From assembly GCA_031308135.1 (NCBI GenBank), contig JAHLJT010008756.1, positions 69,496,172 through 69,560,171 of the forward strand: a stretch of 64,000 bases of DNA, given 5' to 3'. Under the pieces are notes generated by a model. The model was not told the DNA's origin and did no database searches. It saw nothing but the letters and a program-made list of their open reading frames with translations. The position numbers were made by a program, and so were the translations under genes. Source of the DNA: Acheta domesticus. Lineage: Eukaryota > Arthropoda > Insecta > Orthoptera > Gryllidae. Within the stretch, counting starts at the first letter, position 1; each line of letters opens with the position of its first letter. Positions 13,262-25,475 of this stretch are shown in pieces.

Positions 13262-13387
13262 TCATGAATGAGTCTGGACATTACTGCAGTAATGTGCACG
13301 CAAATTATTATTATTATTAATAATAATAATAATAATAATAATAATTTGCGTGCACATTACTGCAGTAATGTCCAGACTCATTCATGA
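13262..13387. repeat. Perfect long hairpin with 58-bp arms
   Basis: Arms 13262-13319 and 13330-13387 are exact reverse complements around a 10-nt AT loop. The inner part of each arm is an AAT/ATT triplet run. The outer part contains TGAGTCTGGACATTACTGCA. A third copy of GCGTGCACATTACTG lies outside the left arm at 13247-13261, giving a second nested hairpin. Confidence 0.95.
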
Positions 13388-13818
13388 ACTTGAACGTTTC
13401 TTTCCTCATAGCTCACTTGTTTCCTTGTTTTTCCCACTTCAGTTATGGATCTGGATTTTCCCTTCGTTAACCTAAGACTGGTTGTGTTATTTCAGGCACT
13501 TCCAGGTATTTTAAAATTTAGTGATTCATTTTATTGTCTCAATTTTAATTTTACTATTAATAAAATTTCACAACAATATTTCACATTTTCAGATGTATTT
13601 TATTTTTAAATCTTCTATGTACTACAACTTTTCGTTGTTAATCTAGTTGGTTATATTTTTTAATAAGTCTGTAAAAAGATGTTTAGTGTCGGTCAAATGT
13701 AAATTCTACTTGTGGAAGCAGCTTCCTAAGGAGCAAATCTAATGATCCACATAACTTAGTACATAATATAAACTTTTTGCCAATAACGCGGTCTTGGGAA
13801 TGGTCTTCTTCTTATTCA
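13388..13818. other. AT-rich non-coding stretch
   Basis: I see no gene or repeat that can be supported here. Confidence 0.5.

Positions 13819-13869
<51 letters not shown>
13819..13869. repeat. (ATT)n microsatellite
   Basis: An uninterrupted ATT triplet run of about 17 units, followed by degenerate ACT/ATT triplets to about 13910. Confidence 0.95.
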
Positions 13870-13919
13870 GACTACTATTATTACTACTATTGTCATTATC
13901 ATCATTAATATTACAAAAG

Positions 13920-14160
13920 GTGGCGATTTGTGGCCTGGGCGAGGATGCTCCGCAAGCGAAAGGCCAGTGCGCGGTACCGCCCGAGGCAGCTGCCAGGTTG
14001 CGCGGCGGTCGCCTCCAGCGACGGCTCCAGTGCCCTTTAGCGGACGCAATTTATCGGCATTTTTTGCCCTCCCCGTCCACGCCGCTCGCCGCCTCTCCGC
14101 TCCTCTCCGCTCCTCCCGCTCCGCGCGCGGAGAAAGTAGCCCCTGCGAAATGCGCCAACC
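13920..14160. other. GC-rich CpG-dense island
   Basis: This is CpG-dense sequence next to an ATT microsatellite. The overlapping open frames of 126 and 199 codons run out into AT-rich DNA and show no conserved domain, so I do not call them genes. Confidence 0.6.
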
Positions 14161-15524
14161 GCGGATACGCCCAAAATACTACATGCGTTTGGGTCTGTAT
14201 AGAACGGCAGAGGATATGCATAAATTTGAAATTAAAATTAGCTTTTAGTGTACATCGCAAAATAGCATTCCTAACTAACATTTTAGTAAATTACTGTATC
14301 TGTAAGCATGGGCATTTATTTCAAAGAATGAGAAGTTTGGACATATATTTTTTTACACAAAACTCTAATATTCCTTTTGAGGAAAATGTAACTTCACGTT
14401 TGATAACGATGGAAAATCAATCATGGAATTTAACAAATTATAATTACACTCCCATTAAATTTGTTATAATATTGATTGAAGTCACGTGAATTATTATTTA
14501 ATTAATGGGCTGTGGTCTGCTAAATCTGTTGTGTTTATTCCAAGGTAAACGATTATTAGAGTAAAGAGATGTACATGATTGAAAAAAATATTTATTTGAA
14601 TATTGTATGTATTAAGAAACGTACTGCTGTGTATTTATGTGTGATTACATGGTTGATTTCATATAGTACTATAAACGATATGTTTCTGAACGATTTTTAA
14701 GAGTGGTTGATTAGATTTTTACTTTTTTAGTCTTATATGTACTAGAATATTTTCTCCGAGCAATGTACAGCAATTGGAGTTACCTTCATTTACCTTCACT
14801 TCAAGTTACCTTCATTTTTTGTCCAAATATCCCAAGGATGTGGACGCAGACTTGCAGCTTAACAAATTGGGCGTATCCAATGATCTGTATTCATTTCAAA
14901 ATATCCTTAAGAAGTTTGGCTATAACTAACACCGCTTGAAAAATTAAAAGTTATTACAGACAAACGAACGCAAATTTCCAGGAAACGGGCTACAGCGTAC
15001 CCTCATTCAAGTAAATTTTAAATGAAAATATTGAACTGTATTAAAAAGTTCGATCTAGTGCTAAAATAATACTACAATAAATGCAAGAGTTTACTAATAA
15101 ATATACAGTAATATTAGTTAGTGGTTAGTATAATTTATTAATACATAATAATTCTCATTTTGGCAGTGTATTTTTCTTAATTGTTATTTTTAATAATAAA
15201 ATATGGTTGAATTTTTGTGATTCTTATTTATTTGAAGAGCAAGTGAGTGTAACACACTTTGAAGTTTAATATTAACTTCCAATTTTATCTGTCCAAGAAA
15301 TTTATAATTTGAATAAACCAACAGAGAGGTTTTTTTTAGTAAAAAAAGGACCCCCTGGAAAAAATTTTAACTAAATTTTGCACGAACAATTTGATCGACC
15401 AAGGAAAACCATGAATGAAAGTTCGCAATTCAAAAATGTCACCTTCGAATGTGTTTGTTTTACAAAATGTTAATTTAGGGGACATCGGTAGGGAAGAGGG
15501 GGAAGATCACCGCCACTTCCCGCG
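14161..15524. other. AT-rich non-coding stretch
   Basis: No gene, RNA or repeat is recognised. A small imperfect repeat of the word TTACCTTCA occurs at 14779-14815. Confidence 0.5.
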
Positions 15525-15603
15525 ATAAAAACATACACACTATGTATACGGAACTAATGACCTTAGCAGTTGACACGCCCGGAATGATTAATCAATCAAT
15601 TGG
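15525..15603 (+). mobile_element. SINE-like family 3' tail fragment
   Basis: ACTAATGACCTTAGCAGTTG followed by ACACGCCCGGAA closely matches the segments at 31949-31982 and 58170-58200. It ends in AATCAATCAATT, like the AATCAATCATCAA end of the 57719 copy. Only the 3' end of the element is present. Confidence 0.6.
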
Positions 15604-15624
15604 TTTAATGGTAACCACCGAGAC

Positions 15625-15830
15625 ATGATCGGGTTGTCCAGGCAGAGTCATGATCGGGGCGGGGTCCGGCAAAGTAGGGGGAGACGGGGCGGGCCTGAAC
15701 ATGGAAAAGGAGCGAGGCGGGGCGGACTAGTACGGAGCTCGGGCTGTGTGGTGTGGGGCGGCGCGAGGGGCGGGGGGATCGAACACGATGGGGCGGAGTT
15801 GATCGGGGTGGAGAGGTTGGGAGTGTGGCT
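15625..15830. other. G-rich island on the plus strand
   Basis: The plus strand is strongly G-rich, with repeated GGGGCGGG-type words and several closely spaced G runs compatible with G-quadruplexes. The open frame across it has no domain. Confidence 0.55.
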
Positions 15831-18689
15831 GGGATGTAAATTAAGTTACTACCAGTTTACGCTTTATGTAAAGTTCATTATTTTTCCTGTTTGGTTGTTG
15901 ATTATGTTGAGGAAATACTCGGTCAAAATTAGGATAGCTCTCATAGTTCAGGATAATTCTGATACATACAATCACGATTAGAAGTGAGTAGAATGGAAAC
16001 TACACAAGACCATCGCTGGGTTGCAGCCATGCTTTGCAGAATGACATTGCATTCTCTAATAATAATGTCAGAACCTTCGTTCAGAAATTTCTCGACAATC
16101 TCCTGGTTTTTGATTCACATTCTATTAATTAATAGCTTTGGTGAGGCAAAATGTACTGTGTAAAATGCAAACCCTCAACCGGAACACAGGGGTGTAGACC
16201 ACCTCACTCAATATTTATATTATTTTACTGGAACATATATTGGCAACCCTGACCGATGAAGATTGTTTCATCAGTTCAGCTATCGTAGTGATTAGTTTCA
16301 TTATTGTTCGTCGTTACGTTCATTATTATTCGTATTATGTTACGTTCGTCAATTGTTGTTATTTTGAAATGGATTTGGGATGTCGTATACCCCACTGAAC
16401 CATTTGCGTAAGTATTTTTAATTTGAAGCCCTTGCATTTGGTGCATTCAAACCATGTGTAATAAGGTATAAATTCAGATAAAAGGTATGAAATATTAATA
16501 CAATGGTTAATATCGTCATGCTAATTAGGAAACCTTGTAACTCCATATTCCTTCCTCTATTTTCTGTTTTCATCATGATAAAATATAATTATGAAAGAAT
16601 AATAATAAATAAAAATAAATAACAAATCAAGCATCTTAAATAATTGAGTTCCCCAGTATTGATAAGTTAAACGAGAAAGGAAAGTAAAATTCTGCTTCTT
16701 GGCTATGCTTATTCTTTACATTGCAAAACTGTCCAGTGTGGAGTTTCGAGGTATGCTAATCAGTATAATGATATGTAATATCGTTTTTTTTTGTTAGAAA
16801 AATGCATGCGATGTTTGCGATGAGTACAGATCGCGCACTCCGGTGGAGTGCACTGTATCTAAAAGAACAAGAGTTAGTAATAGAAAGGAGTGAAAAATAT
16901 GTTCTGAAAAAATGTGTATTGTTGTGAATTAAAATGTTCATTAGGTTTGTAAAATAAAAATAATTAATTCAAAAAGAACCTTTAAATTGTGTATTATTGT
17001 TGGGGTGTGTGAGACCCCAGTGTCCCATTTGTGTAACAAAATATTAGTATAAGGTTGAGATTTAAGTTTGAAATGGCACAATCTATGAATGCGTACTGTA
17101 CTGTCCAAAGAATTATGTAATCACATAGCAGAAAATGCTGAAAAAATATAAATAATTATTATTATATATGAAAAAAACATGTACATTCATTCCAATCGGA
17201 GTAATTGATTCAAAAATCAAAGAGAGTAATTAATTAGTGGTCATTTAGGAAACTCAGCCACGGAGAAAAATATTCAATTCTTTTAACAAAAATTTCTGCT
17301 CTTTCTGAAAATATATACTTAAGAGTTGTCTTTACATGTCTAACACTTTGTAAAAGGAAATTGACATGGAAAACAATCTTTATATTGTAGTAACGGAATT
17401 ACTTTGCTCTTTCTTCACAACAAACACGTTCATGTGTTTCTTTACCTCGTTCACAACTGACACATCTTCCTCAAGGAGTGCAAACTATTGCACAATATTG
17501 TAAACATCGCTCTGAGACTTAATAATTAGTTCCTCATACTTACCAAGAATAGATGAAAATTCTTTGCTTGAGAACTTGCTTATAAGGGAGTTTTAAATAC
17601 CTTATTGTACATACTTTGATTTAAAGATAATGAGAAAATATCTAAGTAAATAATTACGTTCACAAATTTATCCAATGAATTCATGCACCAATTTTTGGGG
17701 GGGAATTGTGGAATATTCTATCTTACTACTTGATTATTTTTTAGGGTTTCATTTTTATACGCTTAATGTAAGTTATCTTGTGTCTTTTTATTTTTTATTT
17801 ACAAATCATAATTTTTATTAACTGTCTTTTTATTTTCACAAAATAACTTACAGAATTTGGGGAAGTCTGTACATTTGTCACTGTTCGTACTGAGAATAAG
17901 CACTTTTTAGCAACCATCTTGTCTTTTCTGTTTGATAAGGATGGACATAATCAGGGAAAGGAGGAAAGGATACATGATACAAAAGAAATAAAACGACAAT
18001 AATAATATTCAACGAGTTTATTGTACAGGAAGTAAGTACTGGCCGTACCACTGGCGTAGCATAAGGTCTTTCAACCCCCCGCGACCAGCTAGCTACAACA
18101 CACAGACCCAGAGGTCTGCGCGGCCGCGTGTGCATAGGAAAATATCCACAAAAAAACTGTGAGATAAGGCGAATGGCTTACACTAATATAGCAATTTAAA
18201 CATACTGGCAACGTAATAAGGTACCGCACACACGCGCGTACCGAGTATACAAGTTCATCGACTCCGCAGACAACTTCATAAGATATCGATCACACACAAC
18301 GTCCGAAAAAAAAATGTGTAGCGGTTGCGTGCAACTTTCCTGGCCGCCGTTCTCGTCTGGTTAAACTTATTAATTCGTATTCGTCGGGTATATCTACCTA
18401 ATTACGGTTGTGACGGCGCGAAAATTACTGCTCGTTAATAAATTGCGGAAATTACACACCGATGATCGCGTTCCGATTTGTATGCGCAGCGGCTTCCCCT
18501 TCGCATACCCAGTGCCGTCGAAGGGCAGTAAATTCCCGTAGCGATCGCCCCAGGAGAAGCTTCGGGGCCCCGCTCGAGGAAAAAATCTGCTTCCTGAAGC
18601 CTCCGCCTGCTGCCTTTCTCTGCCAGCCAATACTCCGGACAGGCTCGCCTTTAATACGGATAATTTATTCAGTGAGTCGCAGCGACCGG
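15831..18689. other. AT-rich non-coding stretch
   Basis: No gene is recognised. Words such as GGTGTAGACCACC (16190) and GTGAGACCCC (17009) have the look of an eroded transposon terminus, but I could not pair them convincingly. Confidence 0.5.
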
Positions 18690-19360
18690 TGAATAGTAAA
18701 TATCCCTTGAGTTCATTTCGAAACGACTTCTCTGTTGAGCTGTGCCACTGTGAAGACGGAGGTGGAGGTCGACGTGTTGGATGTGGTGATGGAGGTCCGC
18801 TTTTGTTGGAAGAAGTAGTGGCAACGTTCATGGGTAGTGATTTGGGCGGTGGGGGCGATAATGGTGGAAGAGCTGGCGGTGGAGGAAGGGGCGGTGGTGC
18901 TTGTGGTAGTTGTGGTGTTAGCGGTGGTGGTGCTGATGGTGATGGTAGTGGCGGTGATGAAGGAAGTGGTGCCGGTGGTGGTGGCGGCAGCGGAATTATT
19001 GGTGGTGGTGACGATGGTGATGAGGGTGGGCGTTGACAGCGGGTGGTAAGGTGGCGCTGTTTAGTGGTGTTGGCAGTGTTGCGGGAGTTAGTAGTTGAGG
19101 AGCTGGCTGGCGATGGGAGCGGCGCCAGTGAAGACGACTGCGGATGGCCAGTGAAGACGACTGGCGATTTCAAAAGGCAAGGAAAACTGAGGTAGTCTTT
19201 GTGGAAGGTCAACCCAGATACCAAAGGAGACGCAACGTTTGCTCAAGGCTGTTTGGCGGCGGTGGCGGTTCTGGAGTACTACTGGAAATGACAGTGTGTG
19301 TGGTGGTGATGGTTATGGTGCAGACAGTGACGACGCTAACGCCGGCGGGGCAGTGACTTT
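18690..19360. repeat. GGT/GGC-rich low-complexity block
   Basis: Degenerate GGTGGTGGT/GATGGTGGC triplets run across about 650 bp. The minus-strand open frame 18394-19224 (Pro/Ser-rich) and plus-strand Gly- or Val-rich frames are read-throughs of this composition. A small direct repeat of GCCAGTGAAGACGACTG occurs at 19118-19165. Confidence 0.8.
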
Positions 19361-19899
19361 GCAAAACCATTCGGTTTATTTAAAAACATAGAACTACTTC
19401 TGAATGTTCATGTAATTGGTTGCCTTTCTTTTACGAATTGATTCCCCATCTTTATTACGAGTGGTTTATTCCATATATTGCTAGTTTGTCGAGAATCTAA
19501 GCTGTTTTGATTACGAATATGTGTTTATGTGAACCTCTCCCTTCAGACAAAATTTTATTTTATCCTCTTTATTTGTTGAGAAACTAAAATGAACTCGTTT
19601 CAAAAATATCCTTGTAGACTCAGAAGCCCATAGTATTTCCCTTATATCTTATTCATAGCAGCGGATTGTGAGTAGAGAACTCATAAATACTGTAGCATGA
19701 GCTTCAGCGCTTTTGTGGCAGACTAAAGTTTTAACAAGTCGCTTACTTGCCGAGGACGCTGAATTATTCTACTGCTTCTTTCTCTCTAGTATTTGCATTC
19801 GTGTACACGTGCTTCCCTAAGGTGCATACGTGGCAAGTGACCTTGTTGCATGTGGTTCGTAGACTCAGCCGGTAGTAGTACATCTTTTCCTCCTCTTTG
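19361..19899. other. Non-coding stretch
   Basis: AT-rich; nothing supportable seen. Confidence 0.5.
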
Positions 19900-20160
19900 C
19901 CCTGGTGTCTTCCCGCAACTACGCCGTCACTTTAGCACTCCTTTGCTCGCTTACTCGCCGGTCTACCACCGCCACCGCCACCGCCTCCATCGCCGCGGGC
20001 GCGAACTGGGTCTCGCCACCTCGGCTGTCGCCTCCCGCGGGAGTGCCCGTGCAAACTCCGACGCGCGTCCGTCCTCTCGCCGCCTCGCCTCGCGCTCCTC
20101 GCTTGTTTAACGTGACACCGAAGCCGGACGAGACCGCCGCCGCCGCCGCCGTCCACTGTG
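19900..20160. other. GC-rich island with CCG/CGC triplet runs
   Basis: CpG-dense sequence with CACCGCCACCGCCACCGCC around 19968 and a GCCGCC run at 20133-20153. Four overlapping open frames on both strands reflect composition rather than coding. Confidence 0.6.
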
Positions 20161-23059
20161 GTCTAGACTGAAAAAAAACTGTGGCCATTCAGTGTGAAAT
20201 CAACTCGAAATATAATTTGAGTTTGTGAACCATAAATCTTTTGGTATATTTCCAGAGGGGTACACAACTTATTCCCTTTCTGTACAAGAAGCTGAAGATA
20301 GTTGACTGTTTTATTACCGTTTGTAAGAAGCAATCCATACAAATTTCTGTAAGTGTGCTCCTGATGGATAGCGAACCACACCTTCCCTGCATTATTTCGT
20401 AGGTGCGAAGTTTACGCATGATATAACTACTAGTAGTAGAAATGTATATGACGTTATGTAAGGGACAAATGCATTTAGCATAATACAAATTAATGCAAAT
20501 TAATAAAAAAGAAATAATGAATGTTCGTGTTAATTATAATCTTACCGAAATTATTATAACGTATGACTGAAGCAACTTTAAACTGAAGCGAAAGGCAACT
20601 TTTGACGAATTATTTTGATGTTGCCATTTGAACTTATTCAGTGCGTTGTTGTACTTATTTTGCGCTAATAAATTTAGCAAATAAAGAAACTATGAAAAAA
20701 ATAATAATTTGATTGAAATGACTACTGCATTTGAATTACAGTGCAAAACTAAATAAACAATGGAATTCGATTGTATAATAATTGATAAATTATTATTAAA
20801 AATCTTTTTTTAATCAAGCTTTCCATTACTAACTTCAAATACCACGAAATTTATTTTCTAATTCAACCAAACTATTCAGAAAAATGTTCATTCCTCTCCG
20901 GTAATTTCAACGCGACTTTTGATTATTGGCCACTTTTTCCAACATCTCGACCACAGTGTGTCGCCGCCTCGTTGGTGTAACTGTAGGAATGTCCAAACAC
21001 GGCGCCGTTGCCAGAACGCTCGTCCGGCCCATCGGCTGGCACATGCATTCGCTTTCGGTCCTGCTGGTATCGTTTTACTGCTTTTTTTTCTTTCGTCCCC
21101 TTCCAAAAAAACATCCGCATCCGCGTTCACCTCCCAAGGCGTGTGTATCCCACCTGACGCGATATAGTAACTCATTACTCCCCCACCTTCTCGTCCTATT
21201 CCGACCAATCGACCAGTAATATCCGCATCGATAAAATCTAATTGAGATGTCTTCGCTCGTCTCGTATTCATGAGGTCTGCCCAATTTCGCGGTACTCCGT
21301 CTGATGACTGACGGCAACGACGGGTCGACTAATTGGAGATCTCGTCACAGATCGCGTTGACCGCTTTCGACGGCTAATGAAGCGGTGGCAGGAGCTGTGT
21401 AGTTCGTTGTCGCCTCTGCTCACTGCTGTTGGCAGGTTTTTTTTATTTCAATTTTTGTTTGTTTGTTTGCTTCTTTCGTTTCCCTGGACGCGTCCTTTGG
21501 CTGTCTGCGGAGTCGACTGGTCGCCACAGGAAGCGACGTATTCTCACACACTTTCAGGCCCTTTTTCTCTTTCTTTCTTTCTTTTTCATTTTTTACTAAT
21601 GCTAAACTGGCTTGAGTCCCTCTTGTGACTAAATTAACAAATGGAGTGTGACAGGAGTCATCCAACTCTAGATCACGATGCAAAGACCAGTTGCCAAAAT
21701 AAGACATATAAATTGTTCTAAAAAGAATGAATTGTACTTTGTCATGAAATTTGAAAGAGTATGCTGTCAATTAACAATGGCAAACGAATCTGATGTTCTG
21801 TTTAGCTCACAATAAGTAAATACTTGTATTTAAAATTTACGAGCAAGATGAAAGTAAATAATCGTTTACTCAAAGATAAATTAATGAACAGTAGAGTTAT
21901 ATTAGTTAATTCATAAAAAATTGAGAAGCATAGTAGATTCAGAAAAGTTATTCAAGTTTTTTCTTGTAGTACATAAATGAAATGCTAGTTTCAGTTAGAA
22001 ACTTTGGATGAGAACTCTTTTTACGTGTTTAATGCATGGTCCTTTGAGTAGAAAGTTGGGCGACTCCTACCGCGTGACAAACTTAGAGGGGCGGCCGGAA
22101 AGAACGGGATGTAAGCCCCGTGCTGAGCCGCAGCTTGTCCCGTTGGGAGAGATTAGTGGTCGAACACAGAATAAACAGATGCAACACGTGATCAACGCCA
22201 ATTAATTTAACTTGACTGTCAATTACAACTTTTCATTTCACTTGCAGCAAAGATGAATGGATGTATCACATTTAGAGCATTCGCTGAACAGTGACACGAA
22301 ACATGACATAATTTCTTGTAGGCAATACATTAAAAAGAATATTACATATTGCAATTTGCACATGAATAGAACTTGGAAGACAAGGTACATATGTCTATTA
22401 ATCAAATTAAAGCGAGTTTCGTTGTCGTATTTATATTAATATTATGTACTCTAGTAATATCATATTCGAAATGGTGTTGGGTCACGCATTACAAACCAAG
22501 TTATTTTCCCGACAAATTTTAAAATTCTAAGAACAAGAACATAATTCCAACAAACATGGTAGCATATTGCCACAAATATATTACATAAAACAAATAACAA
22601 CAAACAAATTACCGCTGACCAATTTACGATGATCGTAAACAGTTCATGAGAGAAAACTAAGGTCCTGTGTCACTTACATTCAGTATACGATAATTAGGAA
22701 TAATTACAATAGACATTTTTTTCTAAAACTATCATCGTAAATTGGTAAATATTAAAGCAGTGAACTTCACCATACAGTCAACTGAGAATATCAGTGACAA
22801 ACATATTTACTGTCTACTTTTAATTTGCTTGAGCTTCAGTAATACACACATAATCATGAAATGAAATGTCTCTAGATCACTGAGAAGCTGTCACAATTCC
22901 TCCTGACAGTTTGGGAGAAGGAGAATATCTAGAACTGCAAATAAGATAGTAAAATGATAATACGGTGTTGTGACAATGAGCATTTCAATTATAAAAATCC
23001 AGACACTTTTATAGTGCTAAAAAATATTTTTTCTGGAGAGGTAATTAGAAAATATTTCT
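20161..23059. other. AT-rich non-coding stretch
   Basis: No gene is recognised. It contains a small foldback at 22618-22746 and a short (TTTC)n run near 21570. A CA-repeat follows just outside it, at 23142-23200. Confidence 0.5.
22618..22746. mobile_element. Small foldback, MITE-like
   Basis: ACCAATTTACGATGA at 22618-22632 is an exact inverse of TCATCGTAAATTGGT at 22732-22746. The 129-bp element has no coding capacity. No second copy was seen in the window, so it could also be an isolated inverted repeat. Confidence 0.5.
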
Positions 23060-23073
23060 TTCGAAACCATGAT

Positions 23074-23079
23074 TTTATT
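23074..23079 (-). terminator. Candidate polyadenylation hexamer AATAAA
   Basis: TTTATT on the plus strand reads AATAAA on the gene strand, about 1.18 kb after the stop codon. A weaker ATTAAA match lies near 23639-23644. Such hexamers are common by chance in AT-rich DNA, so this is only a candidate. Confidence 0.25.
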
Positions 23080-23141
23080 TTCAAAACCTGTATTTTATGA
23101 TATTCTCAATTAAATGTACCCATCTCGTGCGTAGATAAACA

Positions 23142-23200
23142 CGCACACACACACACATACATTACACACACCCACATACACATGTATACACACACATACA
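23142..23200. repeat. (CA)n microsatellite, interrupted
   Basis: An ACACACAC run with CATACA interruptions. Confidence 0.85.
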
Positions 23201-24254
23201 CCGCTTGAAGCCAGAGTGCAACAGATGCGAAGGAGGACCTCCCACACTGGGGAAGGAGGCGGCGGCGGCGGTAGAGTCGAGTATCCGCATCACTTACAGA
23301 AAGGCCGTCCAACGGGCTCATGCTTATCTCTAGGCCAGGACCGGTCCGGTTCTGAGAGAATTTGATCTCGCCGCTTTGGGAGGCCCCCTGCCGCCGCCAT
23401 CGCCGCCCCCTCCCTCCCCTTCGCACCCGCCGCTCATTTGTACCTCAGCGTTTCTTCCCGTTCTTTCTTTTTTTTTTTCATTCTCTTCCTCGCACAATTT
23501 ACTGCGCGTGCCCTGCGGGAGAGAATTAAATTCCTCCTCAAAAAACAAGTCTTACACTAAGTCACTGCTCACACTAATACCGATGTATTTACAATGTATA
23601 AAAAATAAAAACTTTTTCATATCAACTTCAATAACAGGTTTTAATTTTTTAAGCCTACGTAGCGCGTGGGAACTTGAAAAAGTTTCGGCGCAAATAAATT
23701 AAAAAAAATTAGTCGGCGTCTCTTTTAAAGAAGCGTCGCTTTCACAACAATACACAGAAAAAAAATAAATAGCGTTGTCTGATTCAACTAGAGTTCTTTT
23801 TTTGATGCGGAAGAAAGAGATTTAAGGATGCGTAGAGATAGCAACTCATGGCACACAATACGCGAGTTCTTCAGAATACGTCGTTTGCTTCCACGTTTGC
23901 CGTTTTTGTCTGTGTCCATCGGGTCAACCGTGTCTTGTCCGCATTGGTAAACACTTTCCAAACTGGAGGACGATCGTGTGAGGAATTTCGCGCCATCCGC
24001 GTGGACGTGAAGAGACGTGAGGAGGTGGTCTTTGCATTCAGGCGGAGTTGCTTCCTGCGAGAAATTCACACGGCATTATCCATATTTCTGCTCGTGTCGC
24101 CGGCTTTGCGACGCACACGCCCCCTTTGGTGATGCGCTGGGCGTCTCGGCATTATTCATGCGAGGGCGGACACCCGCTGCGCAGGTTTCGCGGAAGATCC
24201 AGCGCGTGGAGCGAGGAGCCAAAACGGTGAGGATGTCCACCCGCGGCGCGGACG

Positions 24255-25445
24255 TCAGCCCGACTGAGGCACCTCGGTGCCGCGCTTGTTGGTGAGGTCC
24301 AACGGGCAGGTGGCAGCCTTGACGACGTCCCCGCACGGCCGGTCATCGGAGCACAAGCCTGGGGGCGTGGCACCGGGTGAACGCGTGGGTGACCCGGGGG
24401 ACGAGGCGCAGCGCAGAGCGGTGATGGCGGACGGTGACTTGACGGAGAGGTCGATGGGTTGGTCCTGCTCCACGGCGACCCCCGCGAGAGCCGGGCTGCA
24501 CAGGAGTAGATCCCCGCCGGCCCCGGCGCGGACGGGCACCGGGCTGTAGAGCAGCCCGGGTTGAGTGGGCGCCACGCCGGGCCGGACCGCGGCCGCCGCG
24601 CCGGCCAGCCCCGGGTACAGGAAGCGGGCGGACGCGGGGGCGTACGGCCCGAAGAGTGGGGAGGCAAACGGGGCGGCGGCGGCGGCCGCGGCGGCGGCGG
24701 CCAGCGCGGGGGAGGACGTCTGCCCGCCCACGGGCGAGGACGGCAGCGCCAGCGTCACCGTCGCCGACAGGCGGCGCTGCGTCTGGTAGTAGTCCTTGTC
24801 GGAGAACGGCGACGGGGACTGCTGCGAGGACGGCGGGCGCAGGAAGCTGAGGGCGCTGGCCGGCCGGGAGCTGGAGTCCTCGTCGGCGGTGGGCGCCTCC
24901 CCGGCCGAGGACCCGGCCGAGTCCTCGGCGGAGGAGCGGCTGTGGCGGCCGCTGTCGTCCCCGCCCGCCGACGTCTTGCGCTTCTTCACCTGCCAGTTGA
25001 GCGTGGGCGACGCGATCAGGCGCTCCGGCGACAGGAAGTGGCCTTGCAGCAGCGACGTCGGGTAGAGGCCCGCGCCGCCGCCGAAGAACGCCGCAGCCCC
25101 GGCGCCCGGCGTCGGCGTCGCCGCGCCCGCCCCGGCCGCCGCCGCCGCCGCCGCCCCGCCCGACAGCCCGCTCAGCGCGCTCATGTTGTTCAGGTTGAGG
25201 TTGGTGATGTTGCTGATGTTGTTGAGATTGTTCTGGGTGTTGATGTCATCCATGAGGCAGTGGATCTTGAACCAGTTGGAGCGCCGGCCGTAGCGCGAGC
25301 TGCTCTTGGACATGCCCACCATGAGGCATTTTTTGAGGCGGCATGCCTTGCAGGAGGTGCGGTTCTTCTTGTTAATGACGCACTCGCCGTTGTTCTTGCA
25401 CTCCGAGATGGCGCTTTGGTTGTTGTTCGTGCGGCCGAAGAAGGA
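24255..25445 (-). CDS. kni/knrl: Knirps-family nuclear receptor (kni/knrl/eg), 3' terminal coding exon (partial gene)
   Basis: This exon encodes 396 residues plus a TGA stop (24255-24257). It opens in phase 0 with SFFGR, where nuclear-receptor DNA-binding domains run on from the first zinc finger. Residues 16-35 form a second C4 finger (C16, C22, C32, C35; spacing C-x5-C-x9-C-x2-C). The basic extension [20 protein letters not shown] (44-63) is the Knirps-family hallmark. Then come an Asn/Leu-rich stretch (68-90), Ala/Gly runs (97-125), a KKRK basic cluster (154-157, possible nuclear signal) and Ser/Pro/Ala-rich sequence. There is no ligand-binding domain, as expected for NR0A. PIDLS (330-334) and PLDLT (381-385) match the CtBP-binding PxDLS motif, so a DNA-bound nuclear repressor is expected. 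With about 30 residues from a missing upstream exon the protein would be near 430 aa, close to Drosophila Knirps. I cannot assign it to kni, knrl or eagle. Confidence 0.93.
   Translation of the reverse strand, partial: SFFGRTNNNQSAISECKNNGECVINKKNRTSCKACRLKKCLMVGMSKSSSRYGRRSNWFKIHCLMDDINTQNNLNNISNITNLNLNNMSALSGLSGGAAAAAAAGAGAATPTPGAGAAAFFGGGAGLYPTSLLQGHFLSPERLIASPTLNWQVKKRKTSAGGDDSGRHSRSSAEDSAGSSAGEAPTADEDSSSRPASALSFLRPPSSQQSPSPFSDKDYYQTQRRLSATVTLALPSSPVGGQTSSPALAAAAAAAAAAPFASPLFGPYAPASARFLYPGLAGAAAAVRPGVAPTQPGLLYSPVPVRAGAGGDLLLCSPALAGVAVEQDQPIDLSVKSPSAITALRCASSPGSPTRSPGATPPGLCSDDRPCGDVVKAATCPLDLTNKRGTEVPQSG
24444..24458 (-). other. CtBP-binding motif codons (PIDLS) within the receptor
   Basis: These are codons for residues 330-334 of the exon. 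The motif PIDLSVK fits PxDLSxK, through which Drosophila Knirps recruits the corepressor CtBP (family knowledge). A second, weaker match, PLDLT, is encoded at 24291-24305, twelve codons before the stop. Confidence 0.75.
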
Positions 25446-25475
25446 CTGCAACAAAGAAATTAAAAAATACATATT
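25446..25475 (-). other. Intron 3' splice site of the Knirps-family gene
   Basis: Read on the minus strand, a T-rich polypyrimidine tract runs into TTGTTGCAG directly before the TCC TTC TTC codons of SFFGR. Continuing the open frame upstream gives MYFLISLLQ, which has nothing in common with a zinc finger, so that ATG is not the true start. The upstream exon should end with a CEGCK-like sequence. I looked for it on the minus strand up to 64000 and did not find it. Confidence 0.85.

Larger units (their letters stand above)
23060..24254 (-). other. Putative 3' UTR and downstream flank of the receptor gene
   Basis: The sequence after the TGA is GC-rich for about 200 bp and then becomes mixed. 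It includes a second GC-rich patch around 23220-23420. No open frame in it resembles a protein family. The transcript end is not visible with certainty. Confidence 0.4.

Noticed and set aside
13890..14489. 199-codon plus-strand frame
   Set aside because: Half lies in a GC-rich island and half in AT-rich DNA, with no domain; likely chance.
16180..17045. Possible eroded transposon bounded by GGTGTAGACCACC and GTGAGACCCC words
   Set aside because: The words do not pair as inverted or direct repeats well enough, and no internal coding remnant is visible.
18394..19224. 276-codon minus-strand frame rich in Pro and Ser
   Set aside because: It spans a GGT-rich low-complexity block; the non-repetitive ends match no family and there is no splice or start context.
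24561..25463. 300-codon plus-strand frame opposite the receptor exon
   Set aside because: Arg/Gly-rich antisense shadow of the GC-rich coding exon.
25446..25472. ATG at 25472 as the receptor start
   Set aside because: The nine codons before SFFGR are translated intron (polypyrimidine tract and CAG acceptor); a nuclear receptor needs the first zinc finger upstream.
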